A DNA stretch of 30,101 nt from an uncultured Clostridia bacterium. Lineage in GTDB: Bacteria; Bacillota; Clostridia; Christensenellales; UBA1242. Positions 15,317 through 23,840 of this stretch are shown piece after piece; the stretch's first letter is position 1, and each line of letters opens with the position of its first letter. Under the pieces are notes generated by a model, which made no database searches, was not told the origin of the DNA, and worked only from the letters and a program-made list of their open reading frames with translations. The stretch lies in the NCBI GenBank assembly GCA_947584775.1, contig CANPWT010000003.1:1-30101 (forward strand). The letters are read 5' to 3'. A program made the position numbers and the translations under genes.

Positions 15317-15985
15317 ATGGAAAATAACAAAAATTCCACCATTGCAATTATAGATAGTGGAATAGGGGGAATTAGCATTTTAAATAGGTTGATTGCAAAA
15401 TATAAAACCGGCAATTTTATATATTTTGCAGATAATTTGTATATGCCTTATGGCAATAAAACTAGCAAGTTTTTGTCTGCCAGGCTTGATGAAATTATCA
15501 AAAACTTACAAACAAATTACAATGTAAGTAAAATAATAATTGCCTGCAACACGGCCTCTTCCGTTGTAAACAAGCGGAAATATAAAAATTTAATTACAAT
15601 GCAGTTTGATGAGGCAAACACATATTTTGCAACCCCGCTAACCAAAGCAAATTTGCCAAATGTTAAAGTGATTGAAGACGAAAATTTGGCAAAAAATATA
15701 GAGGAAAATATTTTTAATAAGCCACTTATTGAAAAAATAATAAAACAATCGGTAAAGCAGCACAAATTAAATAAATTACCTAGTTTTGTTTTAGGTTGCA
15801 CGCACTATGAACTTGTTATAGACCTATTTAAAAAATATTGCCCTAAAACACAGGTCAAATCCAACATCGATTTTATTATAGACAAAATAAAAGTTAAACC
15901 AAATAAAGATTTAACGGTAATTTTCTTGCAATCTGAGCCTAGTTTGTCGTATAATAATAAAATGAAACAATTGATAGGACGTTAA
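15317..15985 (+). CDS. murI: Glutamate racemase, shortened form
   Basis: MurI supplies D-glutamate for peptidoglycan. The catalytic elements are present: IIDSGIGG with D13, YFADNLYMPYG, the first catalytic cysteine C77 in ACNTAS and the second, C161, in LGCTHYEL. At 222 residues it is shorter than the usual 260-270; the spacing between the two cysteines is 84 residues, compared with about 111 in standard enzymes. The central part is therefore reduced and does not show the normal GVIxPG and IGVIGT segments. It may be a compact racemase or a divergent relative of the Asp/Glu racemase superfamily. The next gene, glmS, begins four bases downstream, so both contribute to cell-wall precursor supply. 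No Shine-Dalgarno and no convincing promoter were found. Confidence 0.82.
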   Translation: MENNKNSTIAIIDSGIGGISILNRLIAKYKTGNFIYFADNLYMPYGNKTSKFLSARLDEIIKNLQTNYNVSKIIIACNTASSVVNKRKYKNLITMQFDEANTYFATPLTKANLPNVKVIEDENLAKNIEENIFNKPLIEKIIKQSVKQHKLNKLPSFVLGCTHYELVIDLFKKYCPKTQVKSNIDFIIDKIKVKPNKDLTVIFLQSEPSLSYNNKMKQLIGR

Positions 15986-15989
15986 TTTT

Positions 15990-17654
15990 ATGTGTGGTAT
16001 TTATGGTTACATTGGGCCAGGCAACGCAACAAATTTTGTGTTTGATGGCCTTAAACTTTTGCAATATAGAGGGTATGATTCGTGCGGAATAGCATATTAT
16101 GATTCGGAATTTAAACTTTGCAAAGCGGTTGGCGCGTTGGAAAACTTAAAAGATTTTCAGCCATCCGACATTGCTTTTGGGCACACCCGCTGGGCAACAA
16201 ACGGGGAAGTTAGCCTTGCTAACACTCATCCTCATGTTTCTTTTGACGGCAAAATTACGCTTGTTCACAACGGAATAATTAACAATGCTAACGAAATTAA
16301 AGCGGAATTAACAAAAAGACATATTAAATTTTATTCTAAAACAGATAGCGAGGTGATTGCCAATTATCTTAGTTTATACAACGATGTTGAAGAAGGGCTA
16401 AAAAGTTTGTTTAGTAAATTAACGGGCAGTTTTGCGCTTATTATTGGCTTAAATAACGGCTGCATTTACCTTGTTAAACAGTTTTGCCCGCTAAATTTTG
16501 TAATAGCGGAAAATGGCAACGGGGTTTACATTTCAAGCGATGTTGCAAGTTTGCCATCGGGCAAATTAAACAGGCTTAACGATGGCGACATTGTAAAAAT
16601 TTATAATGGCAAAATAGAAAATTTAACCACAAACAAATTAATGTTTACCGATTATAAAAACGACATAAAAGCGCTAGATAAAGGCAATTTTAAACATTAT
16701 ATGCTAAAAGAAATTTTTGAAACGCCAACCGCTATTAAAAATACATATCATTATCTAAAAAAGCAAAATTTTAAAAAGATATTTAAAGGCATTACAAAAT
16801 TATCTTTAATTGGGTGCGGAACGGCATACAATTCCTGTCTAATTGGCCAACATTTGCTAAAAGATAAGTTTAATATAGATTGCTGCCTGGCATCTAATTA
16901 TGAAATTAACAGCAGAATAAAAACCAATCATTTGCACATAATTGTAAGCCAAAGCGGGGAAACGGCTGATTGCATTAAAGTTGCCGAACAAATTAAAAAA
17001 TATAGTGGCAAACTTTTGCTAATAACCAATGTTGAAAATTCCACTTTAACCAGGTTTGCTAACTACACAATTTATACCAAAGCGGGCACCGAACTTGCGG
17101 TCGCCAGCACAAAAACTTATTGTGCGCAGTTGTTTACTTTCGCTTTTATCAGCAAAATTTTAAAAGATAAGAATTATAATTTAGATATAGATAATTTAGT
17201 AAAACAAATTAAAAATTACATAGGTAAAATAAATGTTGAAAAGGAAGTTAACATTTTAAAAGATAAAGATAAACTTTTGCTTATTGGCAAGGGCGAAAAT
17301 TACGATTTATTGCTTGAAGCAAGTTTAAAAATACGCGAAATTGACTACATTTACACTATACCTATGTACGCGGGCGAATTAAAGCATGGCACGCTGTCTT
17401 TAATAGACGAAAATAGCGTTATTCTTGCCATAAATAATTTTGGCGCGCTAAACACCGCAATTAATGAAATTGAAAGTAGAAAAGGCAAAGTTTTAGACTT
17501 TTTCCATTACATTTCTAATTTAACAGTTGAAAACGAATTTATGCCTATATTTAAAATTATTCCTTTCCAATTGTTAAGTTATTATTTGGCAATAGAAAAG
17601 GGGATTAACCCAGACATGCCTAAAAATTTATCTAAAAGTGTAACGGTTGAATAA
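15990..17654 (+). CDS. glmS: Glutamine-fructose-6-phosphate aminotransferase (isomerizing)
   Basis: GlmS makes glucosamine-6-phosphate from fructose-6-phosphate and glutamine, the first step toward UDP-GlcNAc. The N-terminal glutaminase domain begins MCGIYGYIG with nucleophile C2, followed by LLQYRGYDSCGIA, GHTRWATNG and VHNGIINN. Two SIS sugar domains follow: GCGTAYNSC and SQSGETAD (from S320), then IGKGENYDLLLEASLKIREI and the AGELKHGTLSLID segment. The chain ends in the canonical KSVTVE. At 554 residues it is about 50 shorter than the common 600-610, with shortened segments rather than a lost domain. No glmS ribozyme is possible in the four bases before it. The stop codon directly abuts the stop of the opposing PBP gene. 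Confidence 0.95.
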   Translation: MCGIYGYIGPGNATNFVFDGLKLLQYRGYDSCGIAYYDSEFKLCKAVGALENLKDFQPSDIAFGHTRWATNGEVSLANTHPHVSFDGKITLVHNGIINNANEIKAELTKRHIKFYSKTDSEVIANYLSLYNDVEEGLKSLFSKLTGSFALIIGLNNGCIYLVKQFCPLNFVIAENGNGVYISSDVASLPSGKLNRLNDGDIVKIYNGKIENLTTNKLMFTDYKNDIKALDKGNFKHYMLKEIFETPTAIKNTYHYLKKQNFKKIFKGITKLSLIGCGTAYNSCLIGQHLLKDKFNIDCCLASNYEINSRIKTNHLHIIVSQSGETADCIKVAEQIKKYSGKLLLITNVENSTLTRFANYTIYTKAGTELAVASTKTYCAQLFTFAFISKILKDKNYNLDIDNLVKQIKNYIGKINVEKEVNILKDKDKLLLIGKGENYDLLLEASLKIREIDYIYTIPMYAGELKHGTLSLIDENSVILAINNFGALNTAINEIESRKGKVLDFFHYISNLTVENEFMPIFKIIPFQLLSYYLAIEKGINPDMPKNLSKSVTVE

Positions 17655-19883
17655 TTAAACATACCATTTGCTTTTCCCGGTTAAAAATTGGTTGTTTAGT
17701 TTGTTTATTAAATAATCTTTGGGGCGGATTGTGGTGCAAGTTTCCTTTCCGTCCACCACTATTTTATAGCAGATTTCAGCATATTTAAATATGTTTTTAT
17801 CGGTATACAAATATTCGCCAAAGTGGTCGGTAACTGTTTGCAATAAACTTTCGTTGCCGTCCGCTATTTTTATTATTTTATATTCGTGGTTATTTTTAGT
17901 GTTAAAAATTATATTAGCGCAACTATTTTCTATTTCCACCCGCAAATTTAAGTTTGGCTCTACAAAAATTTCGGCTGGGGGAAAATCTTTTTTAAAATAA
18001 TCGTAACTAATGTATCTATCTAAATTTGTTGTTGGGGAAACAATCCTTAAATTGTTGTTGGCTTCGTTAATATCGTATGGCAATTTAACAACATCGTCCG
18101 GCTTAGTAAAATCTGGGCAAGGGGTGGAGGAATATAAATAAGATAAAACTCTTTTATTTATTTCGGTAGGTTCAACCGAACTGTGAAGTGAATTATCTAA
18201 TTTATTGTCTTTTAAATTGCTTATCCAACTTAATATTGTGTGTTGCGAAGTATAGGCAACATTGTATAAATCCGTGTTATCTTTGCCATTAAATGCCGTG
18301 CCCGTTTTGCTACAAATTGGCACATTTAATTGGCTTAAACGCTTTGCCGTGCCGTATTTTACGCTATCACGCAGCATATCATTTAATAAATATGCATCGG
18401 AGGGAGATACAACATTTTCACTAAAAGGCTCACGCTCGTAAACAATATTTCCATCGAAATCTAAAATTTTGTTAACAAAACACATTTCATTTTTAACGCC
18501 CATGTTTGCCAAGGTGGAGTAGGCGTTAAATATGTCCAACAATTTAACCCCTTTGCTAATGTTGCCAAGCGCAAGTGTTAGGTTTAAATCGTCCTTGCTG
18601 GTTGCAATACCCAGGTTATTCAAACAGTCCACCGATTTTTTAAGCCCAAGGCTATCTAACAATTTTACACTTGGTATATTTAATGAATTTGCAAGGGCGT
18701 ATCTGGCCGAAACAACGCCATGAAATTTGCCGTCTGCATTTTTAGGCTTAAAGCCGCTGTAATCAATTTCTTCGTCCATAATGCGTGAGGATGGCGTCAA
18801 TATATTGTGTGTTATACATGGCAAATACACCGCTAATGGCTTTAAAAGTGAGGCGGGTTGGCGTTTAATGTTGTGTAAATTGAAATTTGAAGAGGCAAAA
18901 TATGCTAAAATTTCGCCTGAATTTGTGCCAATGCAGGTTAAACTATCTAAATTTTCATTGCCAATAACATCGCTACAAGCAGATATAATTTCATTTTGCA
19001 AATTGTCATCTTTGTAGGTTATAATTTGATAATTTCGGTTAATTAGTTCGCGTTCAGTTATGTTTAAAAGCGAGCAGGCTTCAAAAATGGCTTCTTCCTC
19101 ATAACTGCAATCATAGTTGTTTAAGTTTAGTTCAATGTCGCTATTTAAAACTTCGTCCAACTCGCTGGCGGAAATATATTTTTCTTCAAACATTAACTTT
19201 GCAACCATATTTTTTCGCGCTATGGCATCGGCATGATTGGCTGAATTTGTGTATCTGGATGGCGATTTTATAATGCCCGCCAAAAAACAGGCCTCGTTTA
19301 AACTTAGTTCGGTTGCAGATTTATTAAAATAAATTTTACTTGCGTTTTCTATGCCATAGGCGTTTGAGCCAAAATAAATGGTGTTTAAATACATTTCTAA
19401 AATTTGATTTTTATTAAATTGTTTTTCCATTTTTATGGCCAAAATTATTTCTTTTAATTTGCGCTTATATGTTTTTTCGTTGGTGAGCAGGGCGTTTTTA
19501 ACAAGTTGTTGGCTTATGGTGGACGCCCCCTGCGATTTAGAATTTGAACTAAAATTAACAATGCCTGCCTTAACAATGCGCTTTAAATCGTAGCCGTGAT
19601 GTTTGTAAAATCGCTTGTCTTCGGTGGCAATAAAGGCTTTTACAACATAATCTGGCAGGCTGTCTAGCGTGATTATTGAGCGGTTTGTATTGTAAAGTGA
19701 ACTTGCCGTGCCGCTGGCAGAATACACTTTAACGCCATTGTTTACACTTGTAAGTTTGTTTACGTCTAACGCGTACGAGTTATAAAGTATACTCATGCCG
19801 GCAAAAAAAATTACGCCTAAAACCCCTATAATTATAGCGGCTATAAGCAAAATTTTTTTAAATTTGCCACCTTTTTTAACCAT
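17655..19883 (-). CDS. Class A penicillin-binding protein (bifunctional glycosyltransferase/transpeptidase)
   Basis: This 742-residue protein polymerises and cross-links peptidoglycan outside the membrane. A lysine-rich start and one transmembrane helix (about residues 10-31) precede a GT51 glycosyltransferase domain with catalytic E88 in TEDKRFYKHHG, GASTISQQLVKN, and RKLKEIILAIKMEKQFNKNQILEMYLN. The transpeptidase domain has the three penicillin-binding motifs: SLLK (S345-K348), SLN (400-402) and KTG (526-528). A C-terminal region of about 200 residues follows without a recognised domain. I chose the ATG at 19883; an upstream in-frame TTG at 19919 lies in the -35 box and would add a tail before the membrane anchor. 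There is no Shine-Dalgarno; a -10 box seven bases upstream suggests a leaderless mRNA. The gene is divergent from miaB. Confidence 0.95.
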   Translation of the reverse strand: MVKKGGKFKKILLIAAIIIGVLGVIFFAGMSILYNSYALDVNKLTSVNNGVKVYSASGTASSLYNTNRSIITLDSLPDYVVKAFIATEDKRFYKHHGYDLKRIVKAGIVNFSSNSKSQGASTISQQLVKNALLTNEKTYKRKLKEIILAIKMEKQFNKNQILEMYLNTIYFGSNAYGIENASKIYFNKSATELSLNEACFLAGIIKSPSRYTNSANHADAIARKNMVAKLMFEEKYISASELDEVLNSDIELNLNNYDCSYEEEAIFEACSLLNITERELINRNYQIITYKDDNLQNEIISACSDVIGNENLDSLTCIGTNSGEILAYFASSNFNLHNIKRQPASLLKPLAVYLPCITHNILTPSSRIMDEEIDYSGFKPKNADGKFHGVVSARYALANSLNIPSVKLLDSLGLKKSVDCLNNLGIATSKDDLNLTLALGNISKGVKLLDIFNAYSTLANMGVKNEMCFVNKILDFDGNIVYEREPFSENVVSPSDAYLLNDMLRDSVKYGTAKRLSQLNVPICSKTGTAFNGKDNTDLYNVAYTSQHTILSWISNLKDNKLDNSLHSSVEPTEINKRVLSYLYSSTPCPDFTKPDDVVKLPYDINEANNNLRIVSPTTNLDRYISYDYFKKDFPPAEIFVEPNLNLRVEIENSCANIIFNTKNNHEYKIIKIADGNESLLQTVTDHFGEYLYTDKNIFKYAEICYKIVVDGKETCTTIRPKDYLINKLNNQFLTGKSKWYV

Positions 19884-19889
19884 AGAACT

Positions 19890-19919
19890 AGTATTTGCAA
19901 AATAATAAAATTTAAGCAA
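19890..19919 (-). promoter_or_regulatory. Candidate promoter of the PBP gene, predicting a leaderless mRNA
   Basis: On the minus strand, TTGCTT (19919-19914) is followed after 18 bases by AATACT (19895-19890). The expected start, seven bases on, is 19883, exactly the A of the ATG. It is back-to-back with the miaB promoter. Confidence 0.45.
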
Positions 19920-19926
19920 TTTTTAG

Positions 19927-19955
19927 TTGAAAAATGTTAAATATTATATTATAAT
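19927..19955 (+). promoter_or_regulatory. Sigma-A promoter of the miaB-mutS operon, predicting a nearly leaderless mRNA
   Basis: TTGAAA (19927-19932) and a perfect TATAAT (19950-19955) are 17 bases apart. The expected start is 19962, one base before the miaB ATG, and no Shine-Dalgarno sequence is present. A second TATAAT at 19956-19961 is too close to the gene to serve. Confidence 0.6.
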
Positions 19956-19962
19956 TATAATT

Positions 19963-21288
19963 ATGAACGAATTTATAAACAAAACATACAGCGTTGTAAC
20001 CTATGGCTGCCAAATGAATGTGCACGAAAGCGAAAAAGTTCGCGGTATTTTGCACACCCTTGGCATGCACGAAATTGATGATGAACATCAAGCGGATGTT
20101 GTTGTTTTTAACACCTGCTGTATACGCGAGGGCGCAGAGGACAGAGCATATAATAATATTATGGCGCTTGCCAAAGAAAAAAAACAAAAAGATAAAATTA
20201 TTGTAGTATGTGGCTGTATGCCGCAACAAAAAAATGGCAAGTATGATTTAAGCAAATCTAAGGCGGTGGATATTGTTATTGGCACACACAACATTAATAA
20301 CCTTGCCGAATATTTAATTAAATTTAAGCAGACCAACAAAAAAATATATGATATTTTAGACGCTCCAATAAAGGACATGGATGTTGCCTCCGCCATTAGG
20401 GACGACAAAATTAACGCCTATGTTAACATTATTTATGGATGCGATAAATTTTGCACCTATTGTATTGTGCCTTATGTGCGTGGCAGGGAAAAGAGCCGTG
20501 CTCCAAGCGCCATTTATAACGAAGTGTTGGACCTTGTTCAAAACCAGGGCTACAAATATATAACTTTGCTAGGGCAAAATGTTAACTCGTACGGCAAAGA
20601 CTTGGAGGAAAAAATTAATTTTGCAACCCTGTTGGAAAACCTTTGCACAATCGAGGGCGACTTTAAAATCAAATTTATGACCTCGCACCCAATGGATTTT
20701 AGCCAAGACATCATTAAGGTTATGAAAAAAGAAGATAAAATTGCAAAATATTTGCATCTTCCTGTTCAATCGGGCAGCAGTAAAATTTTAAAAAGGATGA
20801 ATAGGCATTACGATAGAAGGCAATATTTAAAATCTATTCGCCGCGTAAAGCATGCCATCCCGCAAATTTCACTTTCAACCGATATTATTGTTGGCTTCCC
20901 AGGGGAAACGCAAAACGACTTTAACAAAACACTTTCCTTATTAAAAAAGGTTAAATACGACCAAGTTTTTGCTTTTATGTACTCCAAGCGCGCTAACACT
21001 CCTGCCGCCATGATGGAGGACCAAATTGATGAAAAAGAAAAGAGCAAGCGTTTAAACAAACTTTTGCGCATGCAGAAAATAATTCAATTAGAACAACAAA
21101 AAAAATATATTAACAAGCACTACAATTGCCTAATAAAACAAAAAAATGGGGTGGCGGTTGGCATTACTGACGGCGGAAAAGAAATTTATATTCCTAACTA
21201 CAAATTTATTAACCAAAACTATTTTGCAAACGTTAAAATTGACGGAATAAGAAACCATAAATTATCTGGGGTAATTGATGAAAAATAA
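19963..21288 (+). CDS. miaB: tRNA-2-methylthio-N6-dimethylallyladenosine synthase
   Basis: MiaB is a radical SAM enzyme that adds a methylthio group to i6A37 of tRNAs reading UNN codons. The 441-residue protein has the N-terminal UPF0004 domain with three cysteines (YGCQMN, FNTCCIREGAEDRA, VVCGCMPQ), the radical-SAM motif CDKFCTYC, YVRGREKSR, and a C-terminal TRAM domain. I placed the start at 19963 (MNEFINKTYSVVTYGCQMN); upstream in-frame codons fall in the promoter. Its substrate modification is made by miaA in the same cluster, so both steps of ms2i6A synthesis are encoded here. The end overlaps mutS by 11 bases. Confidence 0.97.
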   Translation: MNEFINKTYSVVTYGCQMNVHESEKVRGILHTLGMHEIDDEHQADVVVFNTCCIREGAEDRAYNNIMALAKEKKQKDKIIVVCGCMPQQKNGKYDLSKSKAVDIVIGTHNINNLAEYLIKFKQTNKKIYDILDAPIKDMDVASAIRDDKINAYVNIIYGCDKFCTYCIVPYVRGREKSRAPSAIYNEVLDLVQNQGYKYITLLGQNVNSYGKDLEEKINFATLLENLCTIEGDFKIKFMTSHPMDFSQDIIKVMKKEDKIAKYLHLPVQSGSSKILKRMNRHYDRRQYLKSIRRVKHAIPQISLSTDIIVGFPGETQNDFNKTLSLLKKVKYDQVFAFMYSKRANTPAAMMEDQIDEKEKSKRLNKLLRMQKIIQLEQQKKYINKHYNCLIKQKNGVAVGITDGGKEIYIPNYKFINQNYFANVKIDGIRNHKLSGVIDEK

Positions 21289-23833
21289 TTCAAAAGAAGA
21301 AAAAATATCTGAAATGATGCAACAATATTTGCAAACAAAAGAGCAATATAAAGATTGCATACTTTTTTATAGGCTGGGCGATTTTTATGAGATGTTTTTT
21401 GACGATGCAAAACTTGTTAGTAAAGAGTTGGACTTGACTTTGACCGGCAAAGATTGCGGCTTAAAAGAGCGCGCGCCAATGTGCGGAATTCCATATCACG
21501 CGTATGAATCCTATGCCCAAAAATTGATTGAGCGCGGCTATAAAATTGCCATATGCGAGCAAACGGACAAAATTGTTAACAAAATTGTTCAGCGCGAAGT
21601 CGTTAGGATTATAACGCCCGGCACAGTTATTGATAGTTCAATGCTAAACGAGGCAAGCAACTCGTACATTATGTGCATCTACTTAAACAACAAAACAGTT
21701 GCCTACGCTTATTCAGATATGACAACGGGTGAATTTAACACGGCCACCTACACGGGCGACAACTTTATTGATTATATTAACGACCAAATTATAAGGGTTG
21801 CTCCGTCCGAAATTATCTGCAATGATGAAATGTATGCAGTTGTTGATAGTTTGCCATGCAAAAAAACCTCCCACATATTGTTTAACTGCTTCCATAGTTG
21901 GAGTTTTAATTTGCAAAATGCAACAAATATGGTGTTAAAACAATATAACATACACGATATAAAGGGGTATGACTTTGATAACAAATATTGCATAATAAGC
22001 ATAGGCGCGCTGTTAAACTATTTTGAAGAAACGCAAAAACGCGCTTTGCCACATTTAAAATTACCTAAAATGATTAAAGATAGCCAATACATGTATATCG
22101 ACACAAACACCAGGCGTAATTTGGAAATTGAACAATCTATGCATGACGGCAAAAAAATGGGCAGCCTGTTATGGGTGTTGGACAAAACCAAAACCTTTGG
22201 CGGCTCGCGCCTAATTAAAAATTGGCTTAGGCAACCGTTGCAGGACATTGAACAAATTAACAATAGGCTAAACATGGTTGAAGCGTTGACGAATAACCCA
22301 ATAATTCATGTTAATCTTTCCAACGCGCTAGACGATATTCAAGATATAGAGCGTTTAGTGGGCAAAATTTCGTACAACAATATCACACCAAAAGACTGCA
22401 AAGCATTATCTCACTCGCTTGCCAAAACGCCCGAGGTTAAACAATGCTTAATTTCTAGCGGCAACAAGCAATTGGTTGAACTTGCAAACCAAATTGTAGA
22501 TACTTCTGAAATTAGCAATTTAATAGATTCCACAATTGCGGAAAATCCGCCCGCACTTTTAAAGGACGGCAATTATATTCGTAGCGGCTTCAACTCGCAG
22601 TTAGACCAATTGCGCACTTTAAAAGACGATAGCGAACAATACATATTAAACATCCAAGCGCGGGAAAGGGAAGCCACCGGCATAAAAAATTTAAAAATTG
22701 GCTACAACCGCGTTTTTGGCTATTATATTGAAATTAACAAAAGTTATGGCGATTTAGTTCCTTTTAATTATGTTAGGAAACAAACAATTTCTAATAACGA
22801 GCGTTATATAACAGAGGAATTAAAAGAATTTGAAGAAAAAGTTTTATCTAGCCATGAAGATGCGCTTGCGCTTGAAGACAAAATTTTTAAAGAATTAAAA
22901 GCCCAACTTTTAAAAAATATAGATGTTATGCAACAAGTTGCTATGGCAATTTCATGTGCGGATTGTATATATTCGCTAAGCGAAGTTGCAATATTAAACG
23001 ATTATTGTAAGCCAGAAATTAAAAATAATGGGCAAATAAACATTGTTGAAGGCAGGCATCCTGTTGTTGAACAACTTTCAAAATCTAGTTTTGTCTCTAA
23101 CGATTGCCTTTTAAACAACACTGAGCAACGCACCATAATTCTAACCGGACCAAACATGGCAGGCAAAAGCACATATATGCGCCAAGTTGCCTTAATAACT
23201 TTGCTTGCTCACATTGGCAGTTTTGTTCCGGCCAAAAAAGCAGAAATTTGCCTAGTTGATAGGATTTTTACCCGTATTGGCGCAAGCGATGACCTTGCCG
23301 TTGGGCAGTCCACTTTTATGGTAGAAATGATAGAAGTTTCTAACATCTTGCATAACTGCACCAACAAAAGTTTAATAATTTTAGACGAGGTTGGGCGCGG
23401 CACATCCACATTTGACGGGTTGTCAATCGCCTGGGCAGTTGTTGAATATCTTTCTAAACACTTGAACGCAAAAACGCTTTTTGCCACTCATTATCATGAA
23501 CTTATGCGATTAGAGGGCATGTATGACGGGGTTAAAAATTTCTGCATTTCAATTAAAGAAATTGGGGGCAAATTGGTGTTTTTACGCAAAATTATGCGTG
23601 GCAGCGCAACCAGAAGTTATGGCATTGAAGTTGCTAGCCTGGCCGGCCTGCCAGACGAAGTTGTAACCCGTGCAAAAGAACTAATTGTTGAACTAGAAAA
23701 TGAAAAAACGGGCTCTGCTTCGGTTAAAGATTGTGAAGTAATTAATATATTGCGTGAAATCAATGTAGATAATTTATCTCCACGCGTGGCGTTCGACACA
23801 CTTGTGCATTTAGTAGATTTAGTAAAAAAATAA
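21278..23833 (+). CDS. mutS: DNA mismatch repair protein MutS
   Basis: MutS recognises mismatches and small loops and recruits MutL. The 851-residue protein contains the mismatch-reading motif GDFYEMF, with F36 and E38 at the positions known from well-studied MutS proteins. The connector and lever regions are followed by the ATPase domain with Walker A TGPNMAGKSTYMRQ, the LDEVGRGTSTFDGLSIAWAV Walker B/signature, and ATHYHEL. Length is typical. The ATG at 21278 is preferred over a TTG one codon upstream. It overlaps miaB by 11 bases and is followed by mutL seven bases later, so repair genes are co-transcribed with tRNA modification genes, a common Firmicutes arrangement. Confidence 0.98.
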   Translation: MKNNSKEEKISEMMQQYLQTKEQYKDCILFYRLGDFYEMFFDDAKLVSKELDLTLTGKDCGLKERAPMCGIPYHAYESYAQKLIERGYKIAICEQTDKIVNKIVQREVVRIITPGTVIDSSMLNEASNSYIMCIYLNNKTVAYAYSDMTTGEFNTATYTGDNFIDYINDQIIRVAPSEIICNDEMYAVVDSLPCKKTSHILFNCFHSWSFNLQNATNMVLKQYNIHDIKGYDFDNKYCIISIGALLNYFEETQKRALPHLKLPKMIKDSQYMYIDTNTRRNLEIEQSMHDGKKMGSLLWVLDKTKTFGGSRLIKNWLRQPLQDIEQINNRLNMVEALTNNPIIHVNLSNALDDIQDIERLVGKISYNNITPKDCKALSHSLAKTPEVKQCLISSGNKQLVELANQIVDTSEISNLIDSTIAENPPALLKDGNYIRSGFNSQLDQLRTLKDDSEQYILNIQAREREATGIKNLKIGYNRVFGYYIEINKSYGDLVPFNYVRKQTISNNERYITEELKEFEEKVLSSHEDALALEDKIFKELKAQLLKNIDVMQQVAMAISCADCIYSLSEVAILNDYCKPEIKNNGQINIVEGRHPVVEQLSKSSFVSNDCLLNNTEQRTIILTGPNMAGKSTYMRQVALITLLAHIGSFVPAKKAEICLVDRIFTRIGASDDLAVGQSTFMVEMIEVSNILHNCTNKSLIILDEVGRGTSTFDGLSIAWAVVEYLSKHLNAKTLFATHYHELMRLEGMYDGVKNFCISIKEIGGKLVFLRKIMRGSATRSYGIEVASLAGLPDEVVTRAKELIVELENEKTGSASVKDCEVINILREINVDNLSPRVAFDTLVHLVDLVKK

Positions 23834-23840
23834 GGATTAT

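Noticed and set aside
15986..15989. glmS ribozyme upstream of glmS
   Set aside because: Only four bases separate murI from glmS, and there is no glmS-type catalytic core in the preceding sequence that I can recognise.
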